Below are positions 22,643-31,168 of a DNA stretch of 39,479 nucleotides, one piece after another. Where the stretch lies: positions 1 through 39,479 of the forward strand of contig JAIOAQ010000028.1 in the NCBI GenBank assembly GCA_019873735.1, in the 5' to 3' direction. Made by a program: the position numbers and the translations under genes. The notes below the pieces were generated by a model that was not told the DNA's origin, did no database searches, and was given only the letters and a program-made list of their open reading frames with translations. How positions within the stretch are numbered: position 1 is the stretch's first letter; each line of letters starts with the position of its first letter. The stretch is from Chloroflexota bacterium (GTDB taxonomy: Bacteria > Chloroflexota > Anaerolineae > Anaerolineales > Villigracilaceae).

Positions 22643-24015
22643 TGATTCAAAAACCTGTTGTTGCTTTGGTCGGACGGCCAAATGTTGGCAAAAGTACCCT
22701 CTTCAACCGCCTGATTGGCGAACGGCTGGCGATTGTGGATGATACCCCCGGCACCACGCGTGACCGCCTGCTGGGTGAGGCCGAATGGAATGGCGTCTCA
22801 TTCCATGTGGTGGATACGGGCGGTATCGATCCAACGCATGGCGGTAAGTCGCCGCTCTCCATTGGCTCGGCTGAATTTATTGCTCAAATTCGCCAGCAGG
22901 CGCAAATGGCTATCCAGGATGCAGATGCGGTGCTTTTCCTGGTAGACGGCGAGACAGGTCCTACCCCGGCCGACTTTGAGGTGGCGGACATCTTGCGCCG
23001 CAATCAAAAGAAGTTGCCCGATGGCAACCTCTGGCCGCCCGTCTATCTGGTAGTCAACAAAAGCGAGAGCGCAGAGCGGCGAAACGCAGCCGCCGAGTTT
23101 TATGCGTTGGGTCTGGGAAAGCCTTATCCCATTTCTGCCATTCATGGCACCGATACGGGTGACTTGCTGGATGCTTTGGTGAGCACTTTCCCTTCTGGAG
23201 AGACAGGCGACGAAAGCGAAAGCATCAAGATCGCGATTGTCGGCAAGCCAAATGCCGGCAAATCCAGTTTGCTCAATCGTTTGGTGGGACAGGAACGCGC
23301 CATTGTCAGCCCAATTCCAGGCACAACGCGGGATGCGATTGACACGCTGATTGAATATGAGGGCTTAAAGGTTACATTGATTGATACGGCCGGGATTCGT
23401 CGGCGCGGCAAGATCGAACACGGTGTTGAACAGTACAGCGTTTTGCGTTCTCTGAAAGCCATTGAACGCGCGGATGTAGCCCTGCTGATGATTGATGCCA
23501 CAACCGGCATTACCAATCAGGATGCGCACATTGCCGGTTTTATCCTGGAAGCCTGGAAGTCATGTGTGGTGTTGGTCAACAAGTGGGATGCCGTTGCCAA
23601 AGATGCTTATACAATGGATGAGTTTACCCGCAAGGTGCGGCAGGAACTTGATTTTATGGACTACGTGCCGGTTTTATTTATCTCGGCGAAGACAGGCCAA
23701 AGAGTAGAGCAGGTTTTGCCTTTGGCACTGCGGGTGCAGGAGGAACGGCTGGCGCGCATTAGCACTTCTCAGTTGAATCAGATTATCCAGCAGGCACAAG
23801 ACAAACATGCTGCGCCCTCACGCGCGGGGCGCCCCTTCAAAATGTATTATGGCACGCAGGTGCGTTCTGATCCGCCGACTTTCTTGATTTATGTCAACGA
23901 TCCCGCTCTGGCGCATTTCTCCTACTTGCGTTACCTTGAAAACCAGATCCGTGCTGTGTATGGCTTTTTGGGGACGCCGATTCGATTGGTGTTGAAAGGG
24001 AAAAAAGAAAAGTAG
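22642..24015 (+). CDS. der: Ribosome-associated GTPase Der (EngA)
   Basis: A 457-residue double-GTPase required for 50S subunit assembly. The first G domain starts with GRPNVGKS (11-18), with DTPGTTRD and DTGG following. The second has GKPNAGKSS near residue 200, PGTTRDAID, DTAGIRRRGK and NKWD. The C-terminal KH-like domain ends with a basic tail. The ATG at 22642 is preferred over a TTG one codon upstream. Being the last gene of a coaE-cdaA-cdaR-der run, it is followed by a hairpin that also serves the convergent gene. Confidence 0.95.
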   Translation: MIQKPVVALVGRPNVGKSTLFNRLIGERLAIVDDTPGTTRDRLLGEAEWNGVSFHVVDTGGIDPTHGGKSPLSIGSAEFIAQIRQQAQMAIQDADAVLFLVDGETGPTPADFEVADILRRNQKKLPDGNLWPPVYLVVNKSESAERRNAAAEFYALGLGKPYPISAIHGTDTGDLLDALVSTFPSGETGDESESIKIAIVGKPNAGKSSLLNRLVGQERAIVSPIPGTTRDAIDTLIEYEGLKVTLIDTAGIRRRGKIEHGVEQYSVLRSLKAIERADVALLMIDATTGITNQDAHIAGFILEAWKSCVVLVNKWDAVAKDAYTMDEFTRKVRQELDFMDYVPVLFISAKTGQRVEQVLPLALRVQEERLARISTSQLNQIIQQAQDKHAAPSRAGRPFKMYYGTQVRSDPPTFLIYVNDPALAHFSYLRYLENQIRAVYGFLGTPIRLVLKGKKEK

Positions 24016-24041
24016 CCCCCACAGGATGTTTCTGTGGGGGC
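24015..24041 (-). terminator. Bidirectional hairpin terminator between der and the NBR1-Ig gene
   Basis: GCCCCCACAG (24015-24024) and CTGTGGGGGC (24032-24041) form a perfect 10-bp stem around a 7-base loop. On the minus strand TACTTTTCTTTTTT follows, so it works best for the minus-strand gene. On the plus strand no T-run follows. Confidence 0.75.
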
Positions 24042-24062
24042 TTACACTGGGGGTGTTTTGTT

Positions 24063-26504
24063 TCAGGGCAGCCAGGCGAAGGTGTTCATAATTTGCGTGA
24101 AAATGGCTGCCTCGGCGCCGGGATCAAAAGCGGGCGGTGGGGTGCTGAAGTTGCCTAAATTGGCCGAGCGCAGGACAAACTTTACTGTGATGCAGGCGTT
24201 TTCCCGGCTGACGGAATAAGCCGTCCAGTCATAGACACTTCCAGCGGCTCCGTCCTGGCCAGTTTCTTTCAGGAACTCAATCCCGTTGATGGTCACGTTC
24301 TCGCTGCTGGCCGCCATCCCATCTGTGACCTTGCATGGGGTCAGAGACTCGGTGACCTTGGCTTCGAGGTATTTCTCGGTCAGGTTTGTGCCGGGGACAA
24401 AAGGCAAGTTGATGCGCGCTTGCGTACTGCTCATGCTGACAAAGACTGCGCCGGGCGGAATCTTGAAAGTGAATTTGTAAAGCGGGTTTTGATAACTCAT
24501 CCAGCCGGAAGTGTCAGACGTGGCGGTGGGCGGGATGGTGGTAGATGTCGGCGTCGGGGGGACGGTGGTGCTTGTCGGCGGTACGCCGGTATTCGTCGGC
24601 GGGATGATGGTTGGGGTTGGTGGAGCCACCGTCGGGGTCGGGCCTGAACCGGGGCCGGCAATGCGCGGGGCCACCCAGGTTGCCCGGTCGCCTTGAGGGC
24701 TGCCATAAGCCAGGACGGTCAGAATGAACTGGACGTTTTGTCCGGCCAGTGGGCTGAGGTCCACGTTGGCAGCATAGTAGCGGCCTTCATATTTTTCGTT
24801 AAAACTCCAGAAGGTCTTGACGACGCCGGAGCCGGGAATTTTGTAATCCAGGCGAAAAGTGACGTAACAGTTAGCTGCGTCGCTGGCGCAGTTGACGATG
24901 GACTGAAAACGGTCGCCGTTTTTGACACTGTAGGCCGGATAGACGCCTTGAATGTAACCGTAGTCAATGTTTTGCGGGTGGGTGAGCAGACCCGGCTGAC
25001 CAGAAGGGGTGCCGTTTTCCAGCACGGCGTTGTTCAGTTTAAGGACAAAACCGCGGTTATCGCCTTCTGTGCCGGGGCAGGGCAGGGCACCGGCGCCGCT
25101 GTACCATTGTGCATTGCAGGCATTGGCAGCAAAGTCATAACCAGAGACTGGGCTGGTGCCGCTGCCTCCCACGTTGATGCTGACCCAAAATGGGCTGGTG
25201 CCATTGGGGCCGATTCCAAATGGGATGCCGTTGGCGTTGCGGAATTGCCAGTAGCCTTTGTAATTACCCGGCGCAGATGGCGCTTTGAAGCCGACGGTCA
25301 GATCTACCATTTGGCCTGGGCCGACGGTGATGGGCAGGTTGGCCGCGGTGGGGCCGCCCATCTGGTCGCCGCTTACGAATACCAGAGAGTAGGAAGTCGT
25401 CCAGGCGCAGGTGCCGGAATTTTTCAGGCGCCAGGTTTTGGTGAAGTCTTGGTTGGGGGCGAAAATCGTGCCATCGGGGACGGTGATATCGGCAATGAAT
25501 GTCGCCCGGTCGCAAGCGGAAACGGCGGACGGTGTGATGGGGACAACGGTCACGCCGCCCCCGCCGCCGCGCAAAATGCGCGGCGCGCCCCACACGGCCC
25601 GGTCTCCGGCCGGCGAGCCGGCGGCCAGGACGGTCAGGATGAACCTGACGTTCTGACCCGCCAGTGAACTCAGGTCTTTGTCCACGCGGTAGTATTTGCC
25701 CTCATACTTCTCGTCAAATGTCCAGAAAGTGCGCACAGGGTTAGCGCCGATTTGATAATCTAACCGAAAAGTGACATAACAGCCGGTGGCTCCATATTCG
25801 CAGTTGACGATGGATTGGAAGCGGTCGCCGGCCTGAACCGTGAAGGCCGGAAAGACTCCCTGAATGTAACCGTTTTGGACGTTTTGCGGCACAGTAAGCA
25901 GGCCGGGCTGGTTATCTACAACGCCGTTTTCCAGTTTGGGGGCATCTAGTTTTCGGACGAAGCCTTTGGGATCTCCTTCTGGTCCGGAGAAAGACAACGT
26001 GCCTGCGCCGCTCGTCCATGTCGCGCTGGGTGCGTTGGCGACGAAATCGAAGACTACGCCTGTGGTGGTGCTGGAGACCTTGATTTCAACCCAAAAAGGT
26101 TTGTTGGCGCTTGTCCCCAGACCAAAGAGGACGTTGCTGGCATTGCGTAACTTCCAGTAGCCGCGATAGGTGCCGGCATTGGCTGGCGCCGTCATTTGCA
26201 CGGTAATGTCCACCGTTTGGCCAGGGGCAACATTGCTGGCCAGGTTGACGGCTGTCGGCGCTCCCATTTTCTCGCCGCTGTCAAAAACGGCGCTGTAGGA
26301 TGTGCTCCAGGTGCATGTGCCTACATTTTTCAGGCGCCAGGTCTTGTTGAAGACGGTGCCCGGTGCAAGCACAGTCCCATCTGGCACGGTTATATCGGCC
26401 ACAAACTGGGCTGCGTCGCAGTAGGCCGCTTTGACCGGCAGGGCCGGCTGGACGGTCAAAATGAGAATTAATACAAAGATAAAAAGAACCGTTTTCAATT
26501 TCAT
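24063..26504 (-). CDS. Secreted protein with two NBR1-Ig-like plus beta-module repeats
   Basis: An 813-residue exported protein with a signal peptide at 1-27. An Ig-like domain of the NBR1 type occurs twice (about 28-140 and 345-455): VADITVPDGTVLAPGTVFNK, TWRLKNVGTCTWSTSY and APGQTVDITVQM in the first, close copies in the second. Each is followed by a ~170-residue module with QPGLLT-PQN, GYIQGV-PA, DRFQSIVNC, CYVTFRLDY and FILTVLA-GSP-GDRA. Thus the protein is an internal tandem duplication. A Thr/Pro linker (about 640-690) leads to a ~120-residue domain I do not recognise. The function is unknown; glycan or surface binding is plausible. The ATG at 26504 is chosen for its signal peptide and GAGG site; the upstream extension has no support. 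Confidence 0.83.
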   Translation of the reverse strand: MKLKTVLFIFVLILILTVQPALPVKAAYCDAAQFVADITVPDGTVLAPGTVFNKTWRLKNVGTCTWSTSYSAVFDSGEKMGAPTAVNLASNVAPGQTVDITVQMTAPANAGTYRGYWKLRNASNVLFGLGTSANKPFWVEIKVSSTTTGVVFDFVANAPSATWTSGAGTLSFSGPEGDPKGFVRKLDAPKLENGVVDNQPGLLTVPQNVQNGYIQGVFPAFTVQAGDRFQSIVNCEYGATGCYVTFRLDYQIGANPVRTFWTFDEKYEGKYYRVDKDLSSLAGQNVRFILTVLAAGSPAGDRAVWGAPRILRGGGGGVTVVPITPSAVSACDRATFIADITVPDGTIFAPNQDFTKTWRLKNSGTCAWTTSYSLVFVSGDQMGGPTAANLPITVGPGQMVDLTVGFKAPSAPGNYKGYWQFRNANGIPFGIGPNGTSPFWVSINVGGSGTSPVSGYDFAANACNAQWYSGAGALPCPGTEGDNRGFVLKLNNAVLENGTPSGQPGLLTHPQNIDYGYIQGVYPAYSVKNGDRFQSIVNCASDAANCYVTFRLDYKIPGSGVVKTFWSFNEKYEGRYYAANVDLSPLAGQNVQFILTVLAYGSPQGDRATWVAPRIAGPGSGPTPTVAPPTPTIIPPTNTGVPPTSTTVPPTPTSTTIPPTATSDTSGWMSYQNPLYKFTFKIPPGAVFVSMSSTQARINLPFVPGTNLTEKYLEAKVTESLTPCKVTDGMAASSENVTINGIEFLKETGQDGAAGSVYDWTAYSVSRENACITVKFVLRSANLGNFSTPPPAFDPGAEAAIFTQIMNTFAWLP

Positions 26505-26754
26505 GATAAGCCTCGTTTCAACATAGGTAACGTGGGTTGAGTACAGGGTTTTATTACGGCTGAGCAGAGAATATCCCCAATCGTGGGTGTTTTCTGCAAG
26601 AGCGCTGTTCCTTTGTCTTAAACTAAGGTTGCCTTGCGGACTCAGATGCCATTCAAAGACGTCATGGGCGCTGGAGATGTTCCCGTCAGTCCCTGTTGCT
26701 TCCATCATAACAAAGAAAGATGTGAGAATCAATCGGGAATTTAGATTGTACTTT

Positions 26755-26786
26755 GCGCCTTTGAACCTTTGCGGCTTTGCGTTAAG
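26755..26786 (-). repeat. Dispersed intergenic repeat, copy D
   Basis: Read on the minus strand it starts CTTAACGCAAAGCCGCAAAG and continues through GTTCAAAGGCGC. It shares the AACGCAA...GCCGC core with copies at 5407, 18967 and 19119. It lies 43 bases upstream of the obg -10 box. Confidence 0.45.
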
Positions 26787-26827
26787 ATTGTGATGCCGCG
26801 GCTGAGGCGGCGCGATGGTTTGTACGG

Positions 26828-26833
26828 TATAAT
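26828..26833 (+). promoter_or_regulatory. -10 box (TATAAT) of obg
   Basis: A consensus TATAAT with an upstream TGTACGG lies 23 bases before the obg ATG. A weak GATGGAG ribosome binding site follows. No clear -35 hexamer is seen at 17 bases. Confidence 0.55.
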
Positions 26834-26856
26834 CTTTTCTGAATGATGGAGCATAG

Positions 26857-28122
26857 ATGTTTATAGACCAGGCAGAAATTTATGTGCGTTCCGGTAAAGG
26901 CGGCGACGGGATAGTGCATTTTCGCCGCGAGAAATATGTCCCGCGCGGCGGGCCAGATGGCGGCGATGGCGGGCGCGGCGGTGATGTCATCCTTGAAGTC
27001 AAGCCCACTTTGAACACATTGGCTTCTTTTCGCTACACCTCGCGTTTTATTGCTCAAGACGGCGGCAATGGCGGTTCAAACAACAAATTCGGTAAATCGG
27101 CCGAGGCGCTCATTGTACCGGTCCCACCCGGAACGGTGGTCTATGATGCCCTGACCGGCGAAATGCTTGGCGATCTGACCCAAACCGGGCAGCGATTGCT
27201 GGTCTGTAAAGGCGGGCGCGGCGGCCGCGGTAACACCCATTTCAAGAGTCCCACCAACCAGGCGCCGCGCACGGCAGAGAAAGGCGAGCCCGGCGAGGAG
27301 AAAACCCTGCGCCTGGAATTGAAACTTATTGCCGACATTGGCCTGGTGGGTGTGCCCAATGCCGGGAAATCCACTCTACTTTCAGCCCTTACCAATGCCA
27401 AACCGAAGATTGCCCCTTATCCTTTTACCACGCTGGAGCCGAACCTGGGGGTAGCCGAAGTGGACGATGAGACTACTGTCGTCCTGGCCGACATCCCCGG
27501 CCTGATTGAAGGTGCCAGTCACGGCGCCGGGTTAGGACACGATTTTCTGCGGCACATTCAGCGGACCCGTGTCCTGATCCACCTTTTGGACGGTCTCTCC
27601 CCCGATCCGCTGGCCGATTACTCGCAAATCAACAGCGAACTGGCCCTCTTTGACCCGGGCCTGACGAAAAAACCGCAGATTGTGGTGCTCAACAAAATAG
27701 ACCAGCCCGAAGTGCAAGAGAAGTACGCTGGACTGAAAGCCAGATTTAAGAAGCACCATATTGAACTACTGGCCATCTCGGCATTGGCGCGCACCAATGT
27801 CCGTGACGTGCTGCTGGCGGCAGTGCAGAAACTGGCAGAGACCCCCGCGCTGGAATCGCCTGATCTGCCCGTTCCGGTGTACCGCCCGGCCGAAGACCCG
27901 CGGGCTTTTCACATTGAGCAAGTGGGCGCCGATGAGTGGCGGCTCTCTGGCGCGGCGATTGAGCGCGCTGCCGCCATGACCTACTGGGAACATGATGGCT
28001 CGGTGCGGCGCTTCCAGCGGCTGATGGAAACGCTGGGCGTGGACGAGGCTTTACGCGCTGCCGGCGTGCAGAATGGCGATACGGTTTACATCGGCGAATA
28101 CGAACTTGAATGGCAAGAATAG
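26857..28122 (+). CDS. obg: GTPase Obg/CgtA
   Basis: A 421-residue Obg GTPase acting in late 50S ribosome assembly and stress signalling. Residues 1-158 are the glycine-rich Obg fold (GKGGDGIVHFRREKYVPRGG). The G domain has P-loop GVPNAGKS (165-172), a Walker B-like LADIPGLIEGAS and NKID. The C-terminal OCT domain (about 345-421) ends in VYIGEYELEWQ. Its last 13 bases overlap the start of the histidine kinase gene, which suggests coupled expression. Confidence 0.96.
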   Translation: MFIDQAEIYVRSGKGGDGIVHFRREKYVPRGGPDGGDGGRGGDVILEVKPTLNTLASFRYTSRFIAQDGGNGGSNNKFGKSAEALIVPVPPGTVVYDALTGEMLGDLTQTGQRLLVCKGGRGGRGNTHFKSPTNQAPRTAEKGEPGEEKTLRLELKLIADIGLVGVPNAGKSTLLSALTNAKPKIAPYPFTTLEPNLGVAEVDDETTVVLADIPGLIEGASHGAGLGHDFLRHIQRTRVLIHLLDGLSPDPLADYSQINSELALFDPGLTKKPQIVVLNKIDQPEVQEKYAGLKARFKKHHIELLAISALARTNVRDVLLAAVQKLAETPALESPDLPVPVYRPAEDPRAFHIEQVGADEWRLSGAAIERAAAMTYWEHDGSVRRFQRLMETLGVDEALRAAGVQNGDTVYIGEYELEWQE

Positions 28123-29810
28123 ATCGTATGTTCAAGTCTGCCCAAACCGGAAACCTTTTTATCAATCTCCACCAGGATTTAGAAACGCTGGCAAAGCATC
28201 CCCTTGCCTTTGCCATCGTTTTGGATGAGCAAGGGAGCATCCTTTCTGCTGACGAAAGGGCCGCTGCCTGGCTGAAGCGCCCCGCGACCTCCTTGCCGGG
28301 TTCCAAACTCTCGGATATTTGGGAAGTTGGCAAGCCTTTGCTTGAGAAGGGGATGGCGCGTTCGTCCCGCCTGCGTCAACCGGAACGCTTTGAAGTCAGA
28401 GAGGGTGAACAGGCAGTGCTCGTTCACCTTTACCCCCATGTTGAAAAGAGCGGCAATCTGACTTTCTTCTTATTTGGCCAGGAAATTTCTGAGCGGCTCA
28501 AATCCGAAGAGCAGATCAGGGAACTGGCCGAGCGGCTGGAGGGTAAGGTCACTGAACGTACCGCCGAACTGGAAAAAATCAACCTGCGGCTGGAAGAAGA
28601 AAAGCACCGCGCCGAGACCCTGGCTCACTTTTCCCAGTTGTTGATGAGTAGCATGCAGGATTACCAACCCTTGCTGCAGGAAATTGCCGAGTGGGTCTCT
28701 AGAATACTTGGCGATATGTGCTTCATCATCATTTTTTCGCCCGACAACGCTTCTTACAAAGTGGAGGGGATTTACCACCAGGACCCTGACCGCCTGGCCG
28801 GCTTTGAGCAAGCCCTGAGAGGAAAAACTTTTCCGATTACTCCAACGGTGATTATGCAGGCCATTCAGGATGGGAACGTTTTTTCGGCAAGAAACATTTC
28901 TCAGCAGGATTTGTTGCAAATTGTGATTCCCGAAATCCAGGCCTTGATGCCGGTACGAGGGTATTACAGCGTCAAGGCGCTTCCGTTGATTGCCAATGAA
29001 CAACCTTTGGGAATTTTTTGTGTGGCGCGGGAGCAAAATCCCAACGAGTACACCTCGCAGGACATCAAGTTCCTCAAGGGTTTATCCAGCCCAATTGCGC
29101 TGGCGGTTCAAAATGCCCGCCTTTTGGAAGAACGCCGTCTTAATCAAGAACGTTTGCGGGGGCTTTCCCAGCAACTGGTCCAAATTCAGGAAAAGCAGTT
29201 TCGAGAACTGGCGCGCCAGTTACACGACGACGTAGGGCAGGATTTAACCGCCATCAATATCAACATCACCCTTGTGCGTAAAAATCTGCCGGATGAATGC
29301 CCGGCAGGGCTTGCCCGCCGTCTTGATGACACCATCAAACTGGTGGAAAGCACCATTGAAAATCTGCGCAATTCAATGGCCGAATTCCGTCCGCCAATGC
29401 TGGATATGTACGGCCTGTCTTCGGCCCTTTACTGGTACGCCGAGCAGTTTTACAAGCGGACAGGGATTTCTGTTCGAGTAGATGACCGCGGCCTGCGAAA
29501 AACTCGCATGCCAGCCGAAGTTGAAATCGGCCTGTTCCGGATTGCACAGGAGGCCTTGAGCAACGTTGCCAAGCATGCTCACGTCCAGACGGTGGACATC
29601 CGCTTGAGCGAAGAAACAGGCTGCGTTTCCATGACCGTGGAAGATAAGGGGGATGGCTTTTCTCTGCAGAATCACGATGTTGGTAAGCATTGGGGGCTGA
29701 TCATCATGCGCGAACGCGCCGAGGCGCTTGGCGGACGCTTCCAGATTGATTCCAGCCCCGGTGCCGGTACCCGGGTGATAGCCTCCGTGCCTGTTCTGGA
29801 GCAAAAGTGA
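28110..29810 (+). CDS. NarX/LiaS-type sensor histidine kinase with PAS- and GAF-like domains
   Basis: A 566-residue cytoplasmic kinase without membrane segments. Domains in order: a PAS-like sensor (about 28-130), a coiled coil (130-180), a GAF-like sensor (about 185-340), a HisKA_3 dimerisation domain with phospho-accepting His372 in RQLHDDVGQDLT, and an HATPase (about 465-566) with FRIAQEALSNVAKHA and EDKGDGF. The likely input is an intracellular small molecule, light or redox, which cannot be told here. The start at 28110 overlaps obg by 13 bases; a second ATG at 28128 is possible and neither has a clear ribosome binding site. Its TGA overlaps the GTG of the response regulator gene. Confidence 0.88.
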   Translation: MARIDRMFKSAQTGNLFINLHQDLETLAKHPLAFAIVLDEQGSILSADERAAAWLKRPATSLPGSKLSDIWEVGKPLLEKGMARSSRLRQPERFEVREGEQAVLVHLYPHVEKSGNLTFFLFGQEISERLKSEEQIRELAERLEGKVTERTAELEKINLRLEEEKHRAETLAHFSQLLMSSMQDYQPLLQEIAEWVSRILGDMCFIIIFSPDNASYKVEGIYHQDPDRLAGFEQALRGKTFPITPTVIMQAIQDGNVFSARNISQQDLLQIVIPEIQALMPVRGYYSVKALPLIANEQPLGIFCVAREQNPNEYTSQDIKFLKGLSSPIALAVQNARLLEERRLNQERLRGLSQQLVQIQEKQFRELARQLHDDVGQDLTAININITLVRKNLPDECPAGLARRLDDTIKLVESTIENLRNSMAEFRPPMLDMYGLSSALYWYAEQFYKRTGISVRVDDRGLRKTRMPAEVEIGLFRIAQEALSNVAKHAHVQTVDIRLSEETGCVSMTVEDKGDGFSLQNHDVGKHWGLIIMRERAEALGGRFQIDSSPGAGTRVIASVPVLEQK

Positions 29811-30448
29811 AGGCAAAGATTTTTCTGGCTGACGACCATCAAATTCTGCGTGACGGCCTGCGGCTTTTGCTGGAATCTCACCCCGATTTTACCGTTGTTG
29901 GCGAGGCCGAGCATGGACGCGCCGCGCTGGATGCCATTCGCGCCTCTCTGCCAGACGTGGTCATCTTGGACATTGCGATGCCGGAGTTGAACGGCATTGA
30001 GGTTGCTCGCCGCCTCTCTGATGAACTGCCTGAGATCAGGGTAATCATCCTTTCAGTTTATTCAGATTTGGAACATGTCTATCGCGCCCTTCAGGCTGGT
30101 GCCCAAGGCTACATCCTCAAGGAATCTGCCGGCAGCGAACTCGTGGATGCGGTGCGCGCTGTCTTGCGCGGCGAACGCGTCTTTAGCCCCAGAATTGACC
30201 TGGCGGCTCTGGAAACATACCTGAATGAGCGTCCTGCCAGTCCGCTTGAATTGCTCAGCGGCCGCGAACGCGAAGTCCTGCAACTGACCGTTGAGGGACA
30301 GTCCAGCGCTGTCATTGCCGAAAAACTCGGCCTCTCTCCAAAAACGGTTGAGACCTATCGCAGCCGCCTGATGACGAAACTGGGCGTGGGGGATATTACC
30401 GAACTAGTGCGATTTGCAATCCGACATCAATTGACCAATCTGGATTGA
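29807..30448 (+). CDS. NarL/FixJ-family response regulator
   Basis: A 213-residue receiver plus LuxR-type HTH. Phospho-acceptor Asp55 is in VVILDIAMPELNG, with acidic pair Asp9-Asp10 and the VYRALQAGAQGYILKES block containing the conserved lysine. The helix-turn-helix starts LSGREREVLQLTVEG and includes KTVETYRSRLMTKLGV. The GTG start overlaps the kinase stop (GTGA), a strong sign of a cognate pair. Its target genes are unknown; the exported-protein module that follows 220 bases later is a candidate. Confidence 0.93.
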   Translation: MKAKIFLADDHQILRDGLRLLLESHPDFTVVGEAEHGRAALDAIRASLPDVVILDIAMPELNGIEVARRLSDELPEIRVIILSVYSDLEHVYRALQAGAQGYILKESAGSELVDAVRAVLRGERVFSPRIDLAALETYLNERPASPLELLSGREREVLQLTVEGQSSAVIAEKLGLSPKTVETYRSRLMTKLGVGDITELVRFAIRHQLTNLD

Positions 30449-30667
30449 CGCCGTCTATCCTTGTCCTATTCTTTGTTGGAGCACGGGGGCATCCTTTATT
30501 TTTTGCATAGGACCTTCCTGCTGTTTACAAAATTGCAAGCAAGGCCAAAAACAAGCAAAAAAGTCAAAGATTCCTGACAGACAAACCAGGTTCCCCTTTG
30601 GTAAGATAACGGCAACAATGTAGTTTACAAAGCCATCTTCAAATTTTTTACTGATGTAGGAGACTAT

Positions 30668-31057
30668 ATGTACAATCGCTTCTTTGCCCGTTTCTTGCCC
30701 GTCTTTATGCTCATGCTTGTTTTGGTGGCTGCCGCTTTTGCGTTTGCCAATACCAACACGGTTGAGCCAAGCGGCGCAGGCGATGGCAGCGACCAGATTT
30801 CCGGCTACAATGTGACGGCCATTCGCTACACATTGGACGCCGCCGATCCAAGCACCATCACCGCTGTTCGCTTCACCATTGCTCCGTTGGGAGCCCAGGG
30901 CGCCCCGGATACCGTCAAGGTGCAGTTGAATGGCGGTGGCTCGTGGTACGATTGCACCAACAGCGGCGCACGCTGGACCTGCCCGATTACCGGTGGTATG
31001 AATGTGGCCGCGGCTACACAATTGCGCGTCGTTGCTGTTCAAGCAGTTGAGCCGTAA
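30668..31057 (+). CDS. Small exported protein, possible SipW-dependent substrate
   Basis: A 129-residue protein with a basic start (MYNRFFARF), a hydrophobic stretch to about residue 27 and then a Ser/Thr/Gly/Asp-rich all-beta-like region: AGDGSDQISGYNVTAIRYTL, then STITAVRFTIAPLGAQG. The AAAFAFANTN junction resembles the signal region of SipW-dependent (TasA/camelysin-like) proteins. The two cysteines (YDCTNSGARWTC) could form a disulfide outside the cell. A GGAG site precedes the ATG and a strong terminator follows, so it is probably abundant and transcribed alone. The next gene is a SipW-type peptidase, which supports the substrate idea. No function can be assigned. Confidence 0.75.
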   Translation: MYNRFFARFLPVFMLMLVLVAAAFAFANTNTVEPSGAGDGSDQISGYNVTAIRYTLDAADPSTITAVRFTIAPLGAQGAPDTVKVQLNGGGSWYDCTNSGARWTCPITGGMNVAAATQLRVVAVQAVEP

Positions 31058-31085
31058 TCCCTGGCCTGCAAAGCATTTCCCCTCA

Positions 31086-31116
31086 GCCCGGTCTGCGATA
31101 GGCCGGGCATTTTTTA
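31086..31116 (+). terminator. Intrinsic terminator of the small exported protein gene
   Basis: GCCCGG and a matching CCGGGC form a stem around a loop of about 12 bases, followed by ATTTTTT. It stands 29 bases after the stop codon and just before the promoter of the signal peptidase gene. Confidence 0.85.
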
Positions 31117-31130
31117 CCTTTGCAAAACAC

Positions 31131-31159
31131 TTGCCTGTGCACTGCCGGCGTGATATTCT
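31131..31159 (+). promoter_or_regulatory. Promoter of the SipW-DUF5305 gene (leaderless arrangement)
   Basis: TTGCCT (31131-31136) and TATTCT (31154-31159) are separated by 17 bases. The expected transcription start is about 31166, three bases before the ATG at 31169, so the mRNA should be nearly leaderless. Confidence 0.5.
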
Positions 31160-31168
31160 GTAAGCAAG

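Larger units (their letters stand above)
26505..26856. other. Divergent intergenic region between the NBR1-Ig gene and obg
   Basis: No gene is visible in these 352 bases. The stretch contains dispersed repeat copy D at 26755-26786 and the obg -10 box at 26828. The reading frame open in front of the NBR1-Ig gene is not supported by a ribosome binding site or family match. Confidence 0.55.

Noticed and set aside
24693..25667. Long open frame of 324 codons on the plus strand opposite the NBR1-Ig gene
   Set aside because: It is antisense to a gene with clear domains, lacks a ribosome binding site and family match, and its repetitive composition mirrors the repeats of the real gene.
26505..26732. 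Upstream extension of the NBR1-Ig protein by 76 residues
   Set aside because: The signal peptide and a GAGG ribosome binding site mark the ATG at 26504; the extension has no signal or conserved sequence.
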